Shown in pieces: positions 18,301-25,894 of a DNA stretch of 64,000 nucleotides; the stretch's first letter is position 1; the number at the start of each line of letters is the position of its first letter. The notes beneath the pieces are model-generated. The model did no database searches. It was not told where the DNA came from and saw only the letters and a program-made list of their open reading frames with translations. Made by a program: the position numbers and the translations under genes. Source of the stretch: Rhizobium sp. NFR07 (GTDB taxonomy: Bacteria > Pseudomonadota > Alphaproteobacteria > Rhizobiales > Rhizobiaceae); NCBI RefSeq assembly GCF_900111905.1, contig NZ_FOKM01000002.1, positions 1 through 64,000 on the forward strand. The letters are read 5' to 3'.

Positions 18301-20560
18301 CACCAATGCCGCCGGCGATACGGTCGGTACCGGCCTGGTCGGCCCGGGCGGTACGTTCTCCATCACACTGACCGAACCGCAGAACGACGGTGGCGACCTC
18401 AGCGTCGTTCTGGCGGATGCTGCGGGCAACGAATCCGACCCAGGCACGATCGGCACGACGGACCAGACAGGCCCGACCCCGCCGACCGACCTCGAGGTCA
18501 ATGCCTCCGGCACCCTGATCGGCGGCGGCGGCGAACCCGGCGCCACGGTCACGGTCACCAATGCGGCCGGAGCGGTTATCGGCACCGGCACGGTCGCGGC
18601 CGATGGTACGTTTGCGATCGGCCTCTCGCCCGCCCAGGTGGATGGCGGAGAACTCGAGGTCGTGCTGACCGACGGTTCCGGCAATGATTCGCCGACCGCA
18701 ACGGTGGATGCGCCCGATCTGGTCGCACCCCTGGCGCCGACCGATCTACTGGTCAATGCGGCAGGAACCATCCTCACCGGTGAAGGGGAGGCCGGTACCA
18801 CGGTCAGGGTCACCAATGCGGCGGGCACCGTGCTCGGCACAGCCGTGGTCGCCGGCGACGGCACCTTCAGCGTCACGCTCGCATCGCCGCAGGTAACCGG
18901 CGCCGATCTGACCGTCGTATCGCAGGATGGCGGCGGCAACATCTCGCCTCCGGGCCTTGCCGATACCCCCGACCTTGTCGATCCGCTTCCGCCGACCGGG
19001 CTCGTGGTCAATGCGTCCGGCACGGAACTGTCCGGTGTTGGTGAAATCGGCGCCACGGTGACCGTCACCAACGAGGCGGGAGATCCCGTCGGTACCGGCG
19101 TCGTGGCTGCCAACGGCACGTTCAGCATCGGCCTCGCCCCGGCGCAGGTCGATGGCGGACTGCTCACGGTCGTCCAGACGGATGCCGCAGGAAACGTTTC
19201 CGATCCGGGAACGGTGGCGGCGCCCGGCCTCGACTTTGCGCTCGGAAATGCGGCCAATACCGCGCTCCTGGATGTCAGCGTCACGCGCACGTCCGAACCG
19301 ACACCCTCGACGGATTCGGAATCCGTGCGGGCGCTGCTGGCATTGTCGATCGGCAACCTGGCCAACGTCAACCTCGGCTCTTCGACCAACCCGGTGGTCA
19401 ACTTCAACCTTGCCGAAGGCACCAACACGGTGTCGTTGGGTCTGCAGATCGGCGGTATCGTCAATGTCGGCGTGCTGAGCAACTACTCGGTCATTGTCGA
19501 ACGTTGGAACGGCACCGCCTGGGTGCGCGATGATGATGGCACAAACAATGTCGATGACGGCATCCTGCGGCTGAACCTCCTCGGCGCGCCGACGGGAACC
19601 ATCACGCTGACCGATCTCGATGCCGGCGAATATCGTGCCACGCTCGTTCCGAACCCGGGCATCACGCTCGGCATCGGCACGGTCCGTACGATCTCTGTCA
19701 CGGCGACGGACCAGTTCGAAAACGTCAATGTCACGGTCGGTGATACGGCGGACGGCAACTTCATCGATGCTGCCGCCACCGGCCCGGGCGTCGACGATCT
19801 GCAGGTGGGCTCCATCGAGTTCGATGGCACCACCTATGCGGTGGGCGTCGCCGGCATCACGATTGTCGGCGAGTTCGGCACGCTCGTGATGCAGGCCGAC
19901 GGTTCCTACGTCTATACGCCGGATACCGATTCTACAGCCGGCGGCACGGATGTCTTCACCGTGACGGTCTTTGATCCGGACACCGGCAATGCCCTGACGG
20001 CGGATCTGTCGATCGACGTCCAGGTCGATGATGGTGCCATCACCATGGCCTCGGCAGACGATGTCGTCAGCCTCGCCTTTGCCGATGACGGCGGCGCCGA
20101 CGATGGTGGCGGAGCCTCTGCGGACGATGACAACCGTCTCGCTACGGCGGATGATCAGGCCCCGGATGGCGATCCTGACGCCACCGACGCGACCGCGGAT
20201 GGAACCGGGGTCGATGCTACCGGCGACGGCACCGATGCGGTCACGGATCAGCCCGACTTGGTGGACCAGCCGGATGCGGTAGAGACCGCTTCCGCCGACG
20301 ACGGGGCCAATCCGCTGCTCGACGTGTCGATCGATGCGGGCGGTGAGGAAATCGATCTGACGGCTCTCGATGGCTTGTCCGACGATCCCGCCGTCACCGT
20401 CGATGCGGATGTCTCGCTCGATCAGGGCGTGAATGCGGATGTCGATGTCCCGGCCGTGACGGAGACCGTCACCGAAGTCGTCGACGCACCACCGCTCGAT
20501 CCTTTCGAGCCGCTGAACCAGGATGATGATCTGGCAAACCAGAGACTGCCCGTTGTGTGA
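12341..20560 (+). CDS. Giant BapA/LapA-like surface adhesin with 25 Ig-like repeats
   Basis: This 2739-residue protein is predicted to be secreted by the type I system next to it and to act in attachment or biofilm. Residues 1-95 match the BapA-type N-terminal prefix (VRLQLSPNDIGSIARSGNDL). An Ala/Gly-rich stretch follows, with LAAAGGAAGAGG, then an acidic Asp-Ala/Asp-Ser tract. Twenty-five Big_6-like Ig repeats of about 85 residues each come next (12884-19231), each with TGxGEPGxxVTVT and DAAGN motifs. The C-terminal 440 residues hold a Bap-type module (VFTVTVFDPDTGNALTADLS) and an Asp-rich tail. No RTX nonapeptides are seen. The start at 12341 is set by GGAGGAG 6 bp before it; an earlier in-frame ATG at 12326 lacks one. 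Confidence 0.92.
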   Translation: MVAVVLDKVSGQSTTVSSNDIILSDPSTVRLQLSPNDIGSIARSGNDLVIDVRNGSDIRIENFYDGEGNQRSDLILEDSAGNAWQGEYTDGLADFQFVDAGPVDQLAAAGGAAGAGGAGSILGLAAALGLGAAAIGIGASGSGGGGDGSDDTDADADSDADADADADADADADSDSDSDTEAPEAPTNLSVNNAGTVLTGRGEPGAIVTVTNAAGEVIGSGTVGPNGSFSIELDPAQTDGGELEVVLEDASGNVSDPGTVDAPDLVAPDAPTDLEVGDGGAVLTGRGEPGTTVTVTDADGVTVGTGTVAADGTFEIDLDPVQNNGGELEVVLEDAAGNVSDPGTLEIGDVTPPAPPTNLGVDDDGTTLTGRGEPGATVTVTNAAGAEVGTAIVADDGTFSVELSPPQFDGGELDVVLTDAAGNDSAPGTVLAPDPDALPAPTDLAINAGGTVLTGDGEPGAQVRVTNANGVLVGTATVAGDGTFSVTLAPAQIDGGELRVTQADANGTSQPGIVDSPDLIDPAAATNLGVNDDGTVLTGRGEPGTTVTVTNADGDEIGTAIVRPNGTFSVTLSPAQTDGGDLQVVLEDAAGNTSLPATTPAPDLAGPDAPTNLDINDDGTVLTGRGEPGTTVTVTDADGVVVGTATVGAGGTFSVTLDPAQTDGRELDVVLEDAAGNQSPPETVTSPDFVAPDAPTDLEIDDGGTTLTGRGEPGATVTVTDANGVTIGTGTVAADGTFSVDLDPTQTNGGELEVVLEDAAGNVSAPGTIDVDDITPPAPPTNLLVDNDGLVLTGRGEPGTTVVVTNAAGDVIGQDTVNPDGTFSVDLEPAQLDGGELDVVLTDAAGNDSTAGTVLAPDPDALPAPTGLEVNAGGTILTGDGEPGAQVRVINAAGVTVGTATVAGDGSFTVDLSPAQIDGGELQVTQTDASGTSQPGLVDAPDLIIPDAATNLDINDAGTVLTGRGEPGTTVTVTNADGDEVGTGIVSPGGSFTITLDPAQTDGGDLEVVLSDGTNESLPATIPSPDLTPPAAVTGLTINPDGSELTGTGEPNATITVRDANGVVVGTATAAADGSFTIEFDPAQDDGGQLQVVQADAAGNISPPATVETPDLTGPSAAVDVAINDTGTLVTGRGEPGATVTITNADGDTIGTGVVAAGGTFSIGLTPAQTDGGDLDVVLSDADGNDSPAVTIPSPDLIGPDAPTGLAVEADGSALTGSGEPGATVTVTDADGNVVGEGTVGPTGDFSIVLNPPQNEGGDLDVVLTDAAGNASDPVVVPAPDTVDPAPPTGLEVNATGTVLTGLGEAGTTVTVTNALGVTVGTGTVAADGSFTIGLSPTQADGAELDVTLTDGGGNSSTPVAVTTPDLLGPDIPTGLTVEAGGTLLTGTGEPGASVTVTNAAGDVVGEGTVDEDGNISIDLDPAQADGGDLEVVLEDAAGNASLPGLVPTLDLTPPDLANLAVNAAGTLLTGVVEPGATVTVSNGITTWTAVVAANGTFTVALVPPQATGADLEVTATDAAGNDTVIEVATPDLLAPGAPTGLEIDEGQTELFGLGEVGATVTVRDPTGLVIGTGVVGDDNSFLITLNPAQTAGGTITVTQTDAAGNVSGSAGLVLDDILPPAPPTELEVSANGVTLTGEGEPGTTVTVTNLLGTEIGTGIVNADGTFTVTLAPPQQSGGELEVTLTDAGGNISLPGAVLSPNPLAPGAPTDLAVTADGDELTGSGQIGATVTVRNAAGTIVGTGIVGAGGAFTVDLVPDQIDGGNLRVVQTSGGLTSQPGLTVAPDLIDPTAPTDLSVNALGTVLTGRGEAGAAVTVTNADGDTVGTGTVGPTGVFTITLTEPQTDGGQLEVVLEDPSGNLSPAANVTAPDLLAPDAPLALVVSADGTEITGTGEAGTTVTVTDANGFVVGTGTVEADGSFTVGLNPPQADGADLEVVLEDAAGNVSLPGTAGTTDGTPPDAPTNLVLNAGGTILTGAGEIGATVTVTNAAGDTVGTGLVGPGGTFSITLTEPQNDGGDLSVVLADAAGNESDPGTIGTTDQTGPTPPTDLEVNASGTLIGGGGEPGATVTVTNAAGAVIGTGTVAADGTFAIGLSPAQVDGGELEVVLTDGSGNDSPTATVDAPDLVAPLAPTDLLVNAAGTILTGEGEAGTTVRVTNAAGTVLGTAVVAGDGTFSVTLASPQVTGADLTVVSQDGGGNISPPGLADTPDLVDPLPPTGLVVNASGTELSGVGEIGATVTVTNEAGDPVGTGVVAANGTFSIGLAPAQVDGGLLTVVQTDAAGNVSDPGTVAAPGLDFALGNAANTALLDVSVTRTSEPTPSTDSESVRALLALSIGNLANVNLGSSTNPVVNFNLAEGTNTVSLGLQIGGIVNVGVLSNYSVIVERWNGTAWVRDDDGTNNVDDGILRLNLLGAPTGTITLTDLDAGEYRATLVPNPGITLGIGTVRTISVTATDQFENVNVTVGDTADGNFIDAAATGPGVDDLQVGSIEFDGTTYAVGVAGITIVGEFGTLVMQADGSYVYTPDTDSTAGGTDVFTVTVFDPDTGNALTADLSIDVQVDDGAITMASADDVVSLAFADDGGADDGGGASADDDNRLATADDQAPDGDPDATDATADGTGVDATGDGTDAVTDQPDLVDQPDAVETASADDGANPLLDVSIDAGGEEIDLTALDGLSDDPAVTVDADVSLDQGVNADVDVPAVTETVTEVVDAPPLDPFEPLNQDDDLANQRLPVV
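12788..12880 (+). repeat. Asp-Ala / Asp-Ser coding microrepeat
   Basis: Degenerate hexamers of the type GAYGCN/GACTCS encode alternating Asp-Ala and then Asp-Ser between the Gly-rich segment and the first Ig repeat. Codons vary, so purifying selection on the peptide rather than recent slippage alone is likely. It probably acts as an acidic, flexible spacer. Confidence 0.8.
12884..19231 (+). repeat. 25 tandem Ig-like repeat units of about 254 bp
   Basis: I count 25 units averaging 254 bp. Units 1-5 and 6-10 correspond one to one: 2 with 7 (ending in GDVT or DDIT), 3 with 8 (APDPDA ending), 4 with 9 (GDGEPGAQVRV and SQPG), and 5 with 10 (NADGDE). Units 18-20 echo 3-5 and 8-10. This shows duplication of a five-unit block of about 1.27 kb, followed by divergence. 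Later units are more varied. Confidence 0.85.
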
Positions 20561-20600
20561 GTAAGAGACTGCCCGTCGTGTAATGAGGAGGGGATTAGGA

Positions 20601-22871
20601 ATGGATGCAGAAGGCACGAGGAGTTCGCCTGAAAACGTCCGCAAGGGTGAAGAAGAGGGAGCGGGCACAGGCACCGCTCCCCCGAAGGATCCCAATTCCC
20701 AGGAATGGATCGAGATCATGGGTCTGCTGGCGCAGCACTATGGCATCGCCCACTCCAAGTTCGCGACGAGCTATTTCTCGATCATGCAGGAGGCGATTCC
20801 TGCCATCAAGCGGATCGAGAAACTGGCCCGTCGCTTCGGCCTCGAGGTAAAACCCGTCGAACCGGTGGCAAGCGGCATCACCGCCCGTCGTCTCCCCATG
20901 CTGGTCGAACTCTCCTATGGCGATATCGGCCTGATCACCGAAGTCAGCGGCGAAGAGGTCAAGATCATCTTCGCCGGCGACAACGGCCACTGGACCTGGA
21001 TCCCGCGCGCCGAGTTGGCGGATCATGTGGTGTATCTCCTCATCGCCCGGGATGCGCGCACCCGGCCGGATGAGCGGATCGACGCCTATATCGCGCCGGA
21101 TACGCACGGCTGGTTCCGCAAGATCGCCATGAGCGACCTGCGTCCCTACTCCTACGTCCTGCTCGCCTCGCTCGTTGCCAACGCGCTTTCCATAGCCGGC
21201 GTCATATTTTCCATGCAGGTCTATGACCGCGTCGTGCCCGCCAATTCCATGAGTACGCTGGTCGTCCTCTTCATCGGCGTCGGGGTGGCGATCATCTTCG
21301 ACTTCATCATGCGCAAGGTCAGGACGGCGATCATCGACGTGGTCGGCAAACGGGCGGATATCCGGGTCTCCGATGTCGTCTTCGGTCATGCGCTGAGGGT
21401 CAAGAATTCCCATCGCCCCAAGGCGACCGGCACGTTCATCGCGCAGCTGCGTGACCTGGAACAGGTGCGCGATCTCCTGACCTCCACCACCGTTTCGGCG
21501 ATCGCCGATCTTCCCTTCTTCTTCCTGTTCCTCGGCCTCTTCGCCTATATCGGCGGCTGGCTCGCGGTCATCCCGGCCGCGGCACTGCTGCTTCTGGTCA
21601 CGCCGGGCCTGCTTGCGCAGAGAAAGCTGAAGCGCAGCGCCGGCCTCGCAATGCGCGAATCCTCCCTGCGCAACGCCATGCTGGTCGAAGCCGTACAGGG
21701 CATCGAGGACATCAAGGCGCTCCAGGCGGAAGGCGTCTTCCAGCAGAAATGGAACACGTTCAATGCGGCAAGCGCCGATGCGCAGGTCCAGCTCCGCTCG
21801 ATCACCAGCACACTGACCGGCTGGGGCCACAGCGTCCAGACCAGCGTCTTCGCCGTCATCGTCTTCTGCGGCGCGCCGATCGTCATGGCCGGCGACATGA
21901 CCACCGGCTCGCTTGTCGCCTGCTCCATCCTCGGCTCGCGCATGATGGCGCCGATGGCGCAGCTGACCCAGGTGCTCAGCCGCTATCAGCACGCCAAGAT
22001 CGGCCTGCAGAGCCTCAACACTATCATGAAGATGCCGGTCGACCACCCGCCGGCTGAAACGCGGCTTTCCGTCGGCTCGCTTCTGGGCAATTACCGCTTC
22101 CGCAGCGCCAAGTTCTATTATGGCGAGCCGGTGGGCCGGCCCGCCCTGGCGCTGTCGGAATTCGCGGTCGAGGCGGGCGAGACCGTGGCCCTGCTCGGCA
22201 AGAACGGCGCCGGCAAGTCGACCCTGCTGCAGGCCCTGTCCGGCCAGATCGAGCCGGTCTCGGGCGAGGCACTGCTCGATAATCTCGCCATCGACCACAT
22301 CGACCCGTCCGACCTTCGCCGCGAGGTGGCGCTTCTTACCCAGAATTCCCGCCTCTTCCACGGCACGATCCGCGAGAACATCCTCCTCGGTGCGCAGAAC
22401 GCCTCGCAGCACGCGCTTTTAGATGCTCTTCAGATGACCGGTGCCGACGATTTTATCCGCCTCCTTCCAAAGGGCGTCGATCACCTGATCGATGAAGGCG
22501 GCCGTGGGTTGTCGGGCGGACAGCAGCAGGCGCTTCTACTCTCGCGCACGCTGATCCGCAACCCGTCCGTCGTGCTGCTCGACGAGCCGACAGCGTCGAT
22601 GGATGAAGGCAGCGAGCGGCTGTTCATCCGGCGTTTTTCCGCCTGGAGCCGGAACAAGACGGTGATCATCGCCACGCATCGGATGCGCGTGCTGGATCTC
22701 GTCGAACGCGTCGTCGCGCTTGACGCCGGTCGCGTCGTGCTCGATGCCCCCAAGGAAGAAGCGCTGCGCGTCCTCAAGGGCGAGGCACGGGAGGGAGATG
22801 CGGGGGCGGGCTCCACCAAGGCTGCGCGACGGCCCACCCACCTCAAATCCGTCGCCAACAAGGAGGGCTAA
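20601..22871 (+). CDS. Type I secretion ABC exporter (LapB-like)
   Basis: This 756-residue inner-membrane exporter should drive adhesin secretion. An N-terminal cytosolic domain of about 150 residues resembles the C39-like domain of LapB exporters but lacks the catalytic cysteine, so it should not cleave substrate. The membrane domain starts at about residue 175 (YSYVLLASLVANALSIAGVI). The nucleotide-binding domain has GKNGAGKST, LSGGQQQ, VVLLDEPT and ATHR. The ATG at 20601 is chosen because AGGAGGGG lies 7 bp before it. A short direct repeat lies between the adhesin stop and this gene. Confidence 0.92.
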   Translation: MDAEGTRSSPENVRKGEEEGAGTGTAPPKDPNSQEWIEIMGLLAQHYGIAHSKFATSYFSIMQEAIPAIKRIEKLARRFGLEVKPVEPVASGITARRLPMLVELSYGDIGLITEVSGEEVKIIFAGDNGHWTWIPRAELADHVVYLLIARDARTRPDERIDAYIAPDTHGWFRKIAMSDLRPYSYVLLASLVANALSIAGVIFSMQVYDRVVPANSMSTLVVLFIGVGVAIIFDFIMRKVRTAIIDVVGKRADIRVSDVVFGHALRVKNSHRPKATGTFIAQLRDLEQVRDLLTSTTVSAIADLPFFFLFLGLFAYIGGWLAVIPAAALLLLVTPGLLAQRKLKRSAGLAMRESSLRNAMLVEAVQGIEDIKALQAEGVFQQKWNTFNAASADAQVQLRSITSTLTGWGHSVQTSVFAVIVFCGAPIVMAGDMTTGSLVACSILGSRMMAPMAQLTQVLSRYQHAKIGLQSLNTIMKMPVDHPPAETRLSVGSLLGNYRFRSAKFYYGEPVGRPALALSEFAVEAGETVALLGKNGAGKSTLLQALSGQIEPVSGEALLDNLAIDHIDPSDLRREVALLTQNSRLFHGTIRENILLGAQNASQHALLDALQMTGADDFIRLLPKGVDHLIDEGGRGLSGGQQQALLLSRTLIRNPSVVLLDEPTASMDEGSERLFIRRFSAWSRNKTVIIATHRMRVLDLVERVVALDAGRVVLDAPKEEALRVLKGEAREGDAGAGSTKAARRPTHLKSVANKEG

Positions 22872-22874
22872 CGG

Positions 22875-24071
22875 ATGGCCACCACCTTCTCCCGTGCGGT
22901 TGACAGCAGCTGGCAATATGGCGGCGAGGACGAGGTTCGCCTCTCCCGCGCCACCACGGTCGTCAAGATCTTCATCCTGCTGATCGTCATCGGCCTGATC
23001 TGGGCCTATTTCGCCATCCTCGACGAGGTTTCGACCGGCGACGGCAAGGTCGTGCCGATCAGCCGCGAACAGGTCATCCAGTCGCTCGAAGGTGGCATCG
23101 TTTCCAAGCTGATGGTCCAGGAAAACCAGGTGGTCGAGCGCGGCCAGCTGATCGCCCAGCTCGACCCGACCATCACCGAATCCGATGTCGGCGAATCCAC
23201 CGCCAAATACCGGGCTGCGCTCGCAAGTGCCGCGAGACTAACCTCGGAAGTGAACGAGACCGCGCTGTCCTTCCCGCCCGAGCTTGATGCCTTTCCGGAC
23301 CTGCTCACGACGGAAACCAAGCTTTATGAGGCCCGCCAGCGCAACCTCAAGGAAACCCTTCAATGGATCGACCAGTCGCTGACACTGGTCCGCCAGGAGC
23401 TGGGCGTTAGCGAGGGACTGAATTCCATGGGGGCCGCGAGCAGCGTCGAGATCATCCGGCTGAAGCGGGAAGAGGTGGAGCTGGAGCTGAAAAAGGTAGA
23501 AACCAGCACCCAATATGTGGTCGAGGCCCGCGAGGAACTAGCCAAGGCCAATGCCGAGGTCACTGCGCTCCTGTCCGTCATCAAGGGCCGGTCGGACAGC
23601 CTGTCGCGTCTGACGCTGCGCTCGCCCGTGCGCGGCATCGTAAAGAATATCGAGGTTTCCACCATCGGCGGCGTCGTGCCGCCCAACGGCAAGCTGATGG
23701 ACATCATTCCGCTAGGCGACCAGCTGATGATCGAGGCCCGCATCCTGCCGCGCGACATCGCCTTCATCCATCCCGACCAGCGGGCGACGGTGAAAATCAC
23801 CGCCTACGACTATGCGATCTATGGCGGGCTCGACGGCAAGGTCGTCACCATCTCGCCGGATTCGATCCAGGACGAGGTGGACCCGGAGATCTATTATTAC
23901 CGGGTGTTCGTGAAGACCGAGAAGGACGCATTGAGCAACGATGCGGGCAAGGAGTTCCCGATCTCGCCCGGCATGGTCGCGACGGTCGACATCCACACCG
24001 GCCAGAAAAGCGTGCTCGACTATCTCATCAAGCCGTTCAACAAGGCCCGCGAGGCAATGAGGGAGCGCTAG
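22875..24071 (+). CDS. HlyD-family membrane fusion protein
   Basis: This 398-residue periplasmic adaptor has one membrane segment at about residues 33-51 (IFILLIVIGLIWAYFAILDE). The lipoyl-like half-motif VIQSLEGGIVSKLMVQENQ is followed by a long coiled coil (about 95-240). The C-terminal beta-barrel region contains ARILPRDIAFIHPDQRATVK. It connects the ABC exporter to the TolC-like channel. It starts 3 bp after the exporter stop with AAGGAGGG in front, so the genes are co-translated. Confidence 0.93.
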   Translation: MATTFSRAVDSSWQYGGEDEVRLSRATTVVKIFILLIVIGLIWAYFAILDEVSTGDGKVVPISREQVIQSLEGGIVSKLMVQENQVVERGQLIAQLDPTITESDVGESTAKYRAALASAARLTSEVNETALSFPPELDAFPDLLTTETKLYEARQRNLKETLQWIDQSLTLVRQELGVSEGLNSMGAASSVEIIRLKREEVELELKKVETSTQYVVEAREELAKANAEVTALLSVIKGRSDSLSRLTLRSPVRGIVKNIEVSTIGGVVPPNGKLMDIIPLGDQLMIEARILPRDIAFIHPDQRATVKITAYDYAIYGGLDGKVVTISPDSIQDEVDPEIYYYRVFVKTEKDALSNDAGKEFPISPGMVATVDIHTGQKSVLDYLIKPFNKAREAMRER

Positions 24072-24072
24072 A

Positions 24073-25785
24073 ATGGTCATGCCCGATACCTTTTCGGCAG
24101 CGCGCCTCAACGATCTGCAGAGGCATGTCCGTGCCGCCAGTCGCGCGCTGCCGGCCCCCTATCCGGCATTCGTCCTGTTCTTCTCATACTGCGACGGTGA
24201 GGAAAGGGCGGAAGTCGCGATCGCCACCGGGAGCTCATTCGACGCCGCCTGGCAACGGGGCCTCGAGGCGGTCAGAAGCATGCAGCAGCGCCAGACCGGC
24301 AGGCGCCGCTGGCTCAGGATCGACTGGCCGTCGGCTGTCGAAAGCTCGACCTGGGGCGAGCTCCGCACTGTGCTCGATAATACCAAGCGCAACTATTTCC
24401 GGCTTGGCCTTGCCCTGGATGCAGGTTTTGAATGCGCTTTCCTCGAGCAGGAACTGAACGGCAATGCCATGCTTTATGGCGGAAACCAGAAGAGTGCGGC
24501 GGAACTCAACGAGAAGAATTTTCTCATATACTTTCGCAACCGCTTCAAGGGCCGGCCGGCTCCGGGTTTCCGGGAGGATGACGAGGTCTTCCTGTTTGCC
24601 GGTTCGGGTGTCTTTTTTGACGGCGCCGACATCCACCCCCTTCATCCGAGCGGCCTCGATGCCGGCCGCCGCGTGGTCGACCGATTGGATGTCGACCTCG
24701 TCACCTCGATGATCCTCGATGGCTCGGAATTCCTCGCCCGTCAGGTCGGCTCCGACGGCCGCTTCGTTTACGGCTATCACCCTTGCTTCGACCGGGCGAT
24801 CGGATCCTACAACACGCTCCGTCACGCCAGCGCCACCTATGCGATGATCGAGGCCTATGAGGTTACCCGCAGCACGACCCTCAGGGATGCGATCGATCTG
24901 TCCGTGCTGTGCCTCACCCGTCACCTCGTTTCCCATGCACTGCTGCCGGACGGGCAGGTGGCGGCCTTCCTGCTGGAGGCGAGCAACGAGATCAAGCTCG
25001 GCGGCAATGCATTGGCGATCCTGGCGCTTGCCAAATATGCGACGGTCTTCGGTGACGAGGACCATGATGACCTGATGGAGAAGCTCGCGCTCGGCATATG
25101 TTTCATGCAGGATCGCCACACTGGAGCATTCCGGCATGTGCTGAAATTCCCAAGCCTCCAGACCCAGGAGGATTTCCGCACCATCTACTACGAGGGAGAG
25201 GCGGCTTTTGCGCTGATGCGGCTCTATGACCTGACTGGTGATGAACGATGGCTTTGCGCCGTCGAACGGGCCTTTGGTCATTTCATCCGCAGCGGTCACG
25301 CCCGCCATCACGATCACTGGCTCGCCTATTGCGTCAACGAACTGACCCGCTACCGTCCGCGGGAGGAATATTTCCGCTTCGCAATCGACAATGTTGCGGA
25401 CCATCTCGATTTCGTTGCGAACCGCATCACCACTTTCCCCACACTTCTGGAACTCATGATGGCGACGCGGGAGGTCCTGTACCGTCTCCGGGCGGATGGG
25501 AACCATTCGCATCTCCTGGACCGGATCGACATGCCTCGCTTCGAGGCGGCGCTTGAAAAGCGGGCGTTTTATCTGCTCAACGGTCATTTCTGGCCGGAAA
25601 CGGCGATGTTCATGCGCAATCCCCGGCGCATCGTCGGGTCCTTCTTCATCCGCCATCACGCGTTCAGAACGCGCATAGACGATGTCGAGCACTATCTTTC
25701 CGGCTATGTCGCCTATCGTGCCCATCTCCAGCGAAATGCTGCATCTGCCACCGTCACCAGGAACTCGACGGACAGCATGCGTTGA
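24073..25785 (+). CDS. Unrecognised 570-residue protein of the secretion operon, predicted alpha/alpha toroid
   Basis: The start lies one base after the adaptor stop, with GGGAG before it, so the gene is tightly tied to the secretion operon. No signal peptide or membrane segment is seen, so the protein is probably cytosolic. Residues 1-200 form a mixed alpha/beta domain containing YFRLGLALDAGFECAFLEQE. Residues 225-560 show repeated helix pairs with conserved-looking polar clusters: YNTLRHASATYAMIEAYE (246-263), EIKLGGNA (306-313), YYEGEAA (372-378), HDHWLAYCVNEL (413-424). This pattern suggests a six-hairpin (alpha/alpha) toroid like those of glycosidases, epimerases or LanC-type enzymes. 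A role in modifying the adhesin or a surface glycan is inference only. Confidence 0.85.
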   Translation: MVMPDTFSAARLNDLQRHVRAASRALPAPYPAFVLFFSYCDGEERAEVAIATGSSFDAAWQRGLEAVRSMQQRQTGRRRWLRIDWPSAVESSTWGELRTVLDNTKRNYFRLGLALDAGFECAFLEQELNGNAMLYGGNQKSAAELNEKNFLIYFRNRFKGRPAPGFREDDEVFLFAGSGVFFDGADIHPLHPSGLDAGRRVVDRLDVDLVTSMILDGSEFLARQVGSDGRFVYGYHPCFDRAIGSYNTLRHASATYAMIEAYEVTRSTTLRDAIDLSVLCLTRHLVSHALLPDGQVAAFLLEASNEIKLGGNALAILALAKYATVFGDEDHDDLMEKLALGICFMQDRHTGAFRHVLKFPSLQTQEDFRTIYYEGEAAFALMRLYDLTGDERWLCAVERAFGHFIRSGHARHHDHWLAYCVNELTRYRPREEYFRFAIDNVADHLDFVANRITTFPTLLELMMATREVLYRLRADGNHSHLLDRIDMPRFEAALEKRAFYLLNGHFWPETAMFMRNPRRIVGSFFIRHHAFRTRIDDVEHYLSGYVAYRAHLQRNAASATVTRNSTDSMR

Positions 25786-25894
25786 GCACTGCCGAAGCCC
25801 GAGGCTTGGGCGTTGATCTCCGTACGTCTGCCGTGTGAGGCTGGCCGCCGAAGGCGAGTCGCATCCCTTCGATCAATCTCGACGCGGGGGATAC

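Noticed and set aside
12788..19231. Tandem repeats as a CRISPR array
   Set aside because: The units are about 254 bp, in frame, and encode Ig-like domains; there are no short palindromic repeats with unique spacers and no cas genes.
16981..19482. 833-residue open frame antisense to the adhesin repeats
   Set aside because: It is the periodic shadow of the repeat-coding strand: Pro/Ser/Thr-rich repeats without domain, start signal or ribosome binding site.
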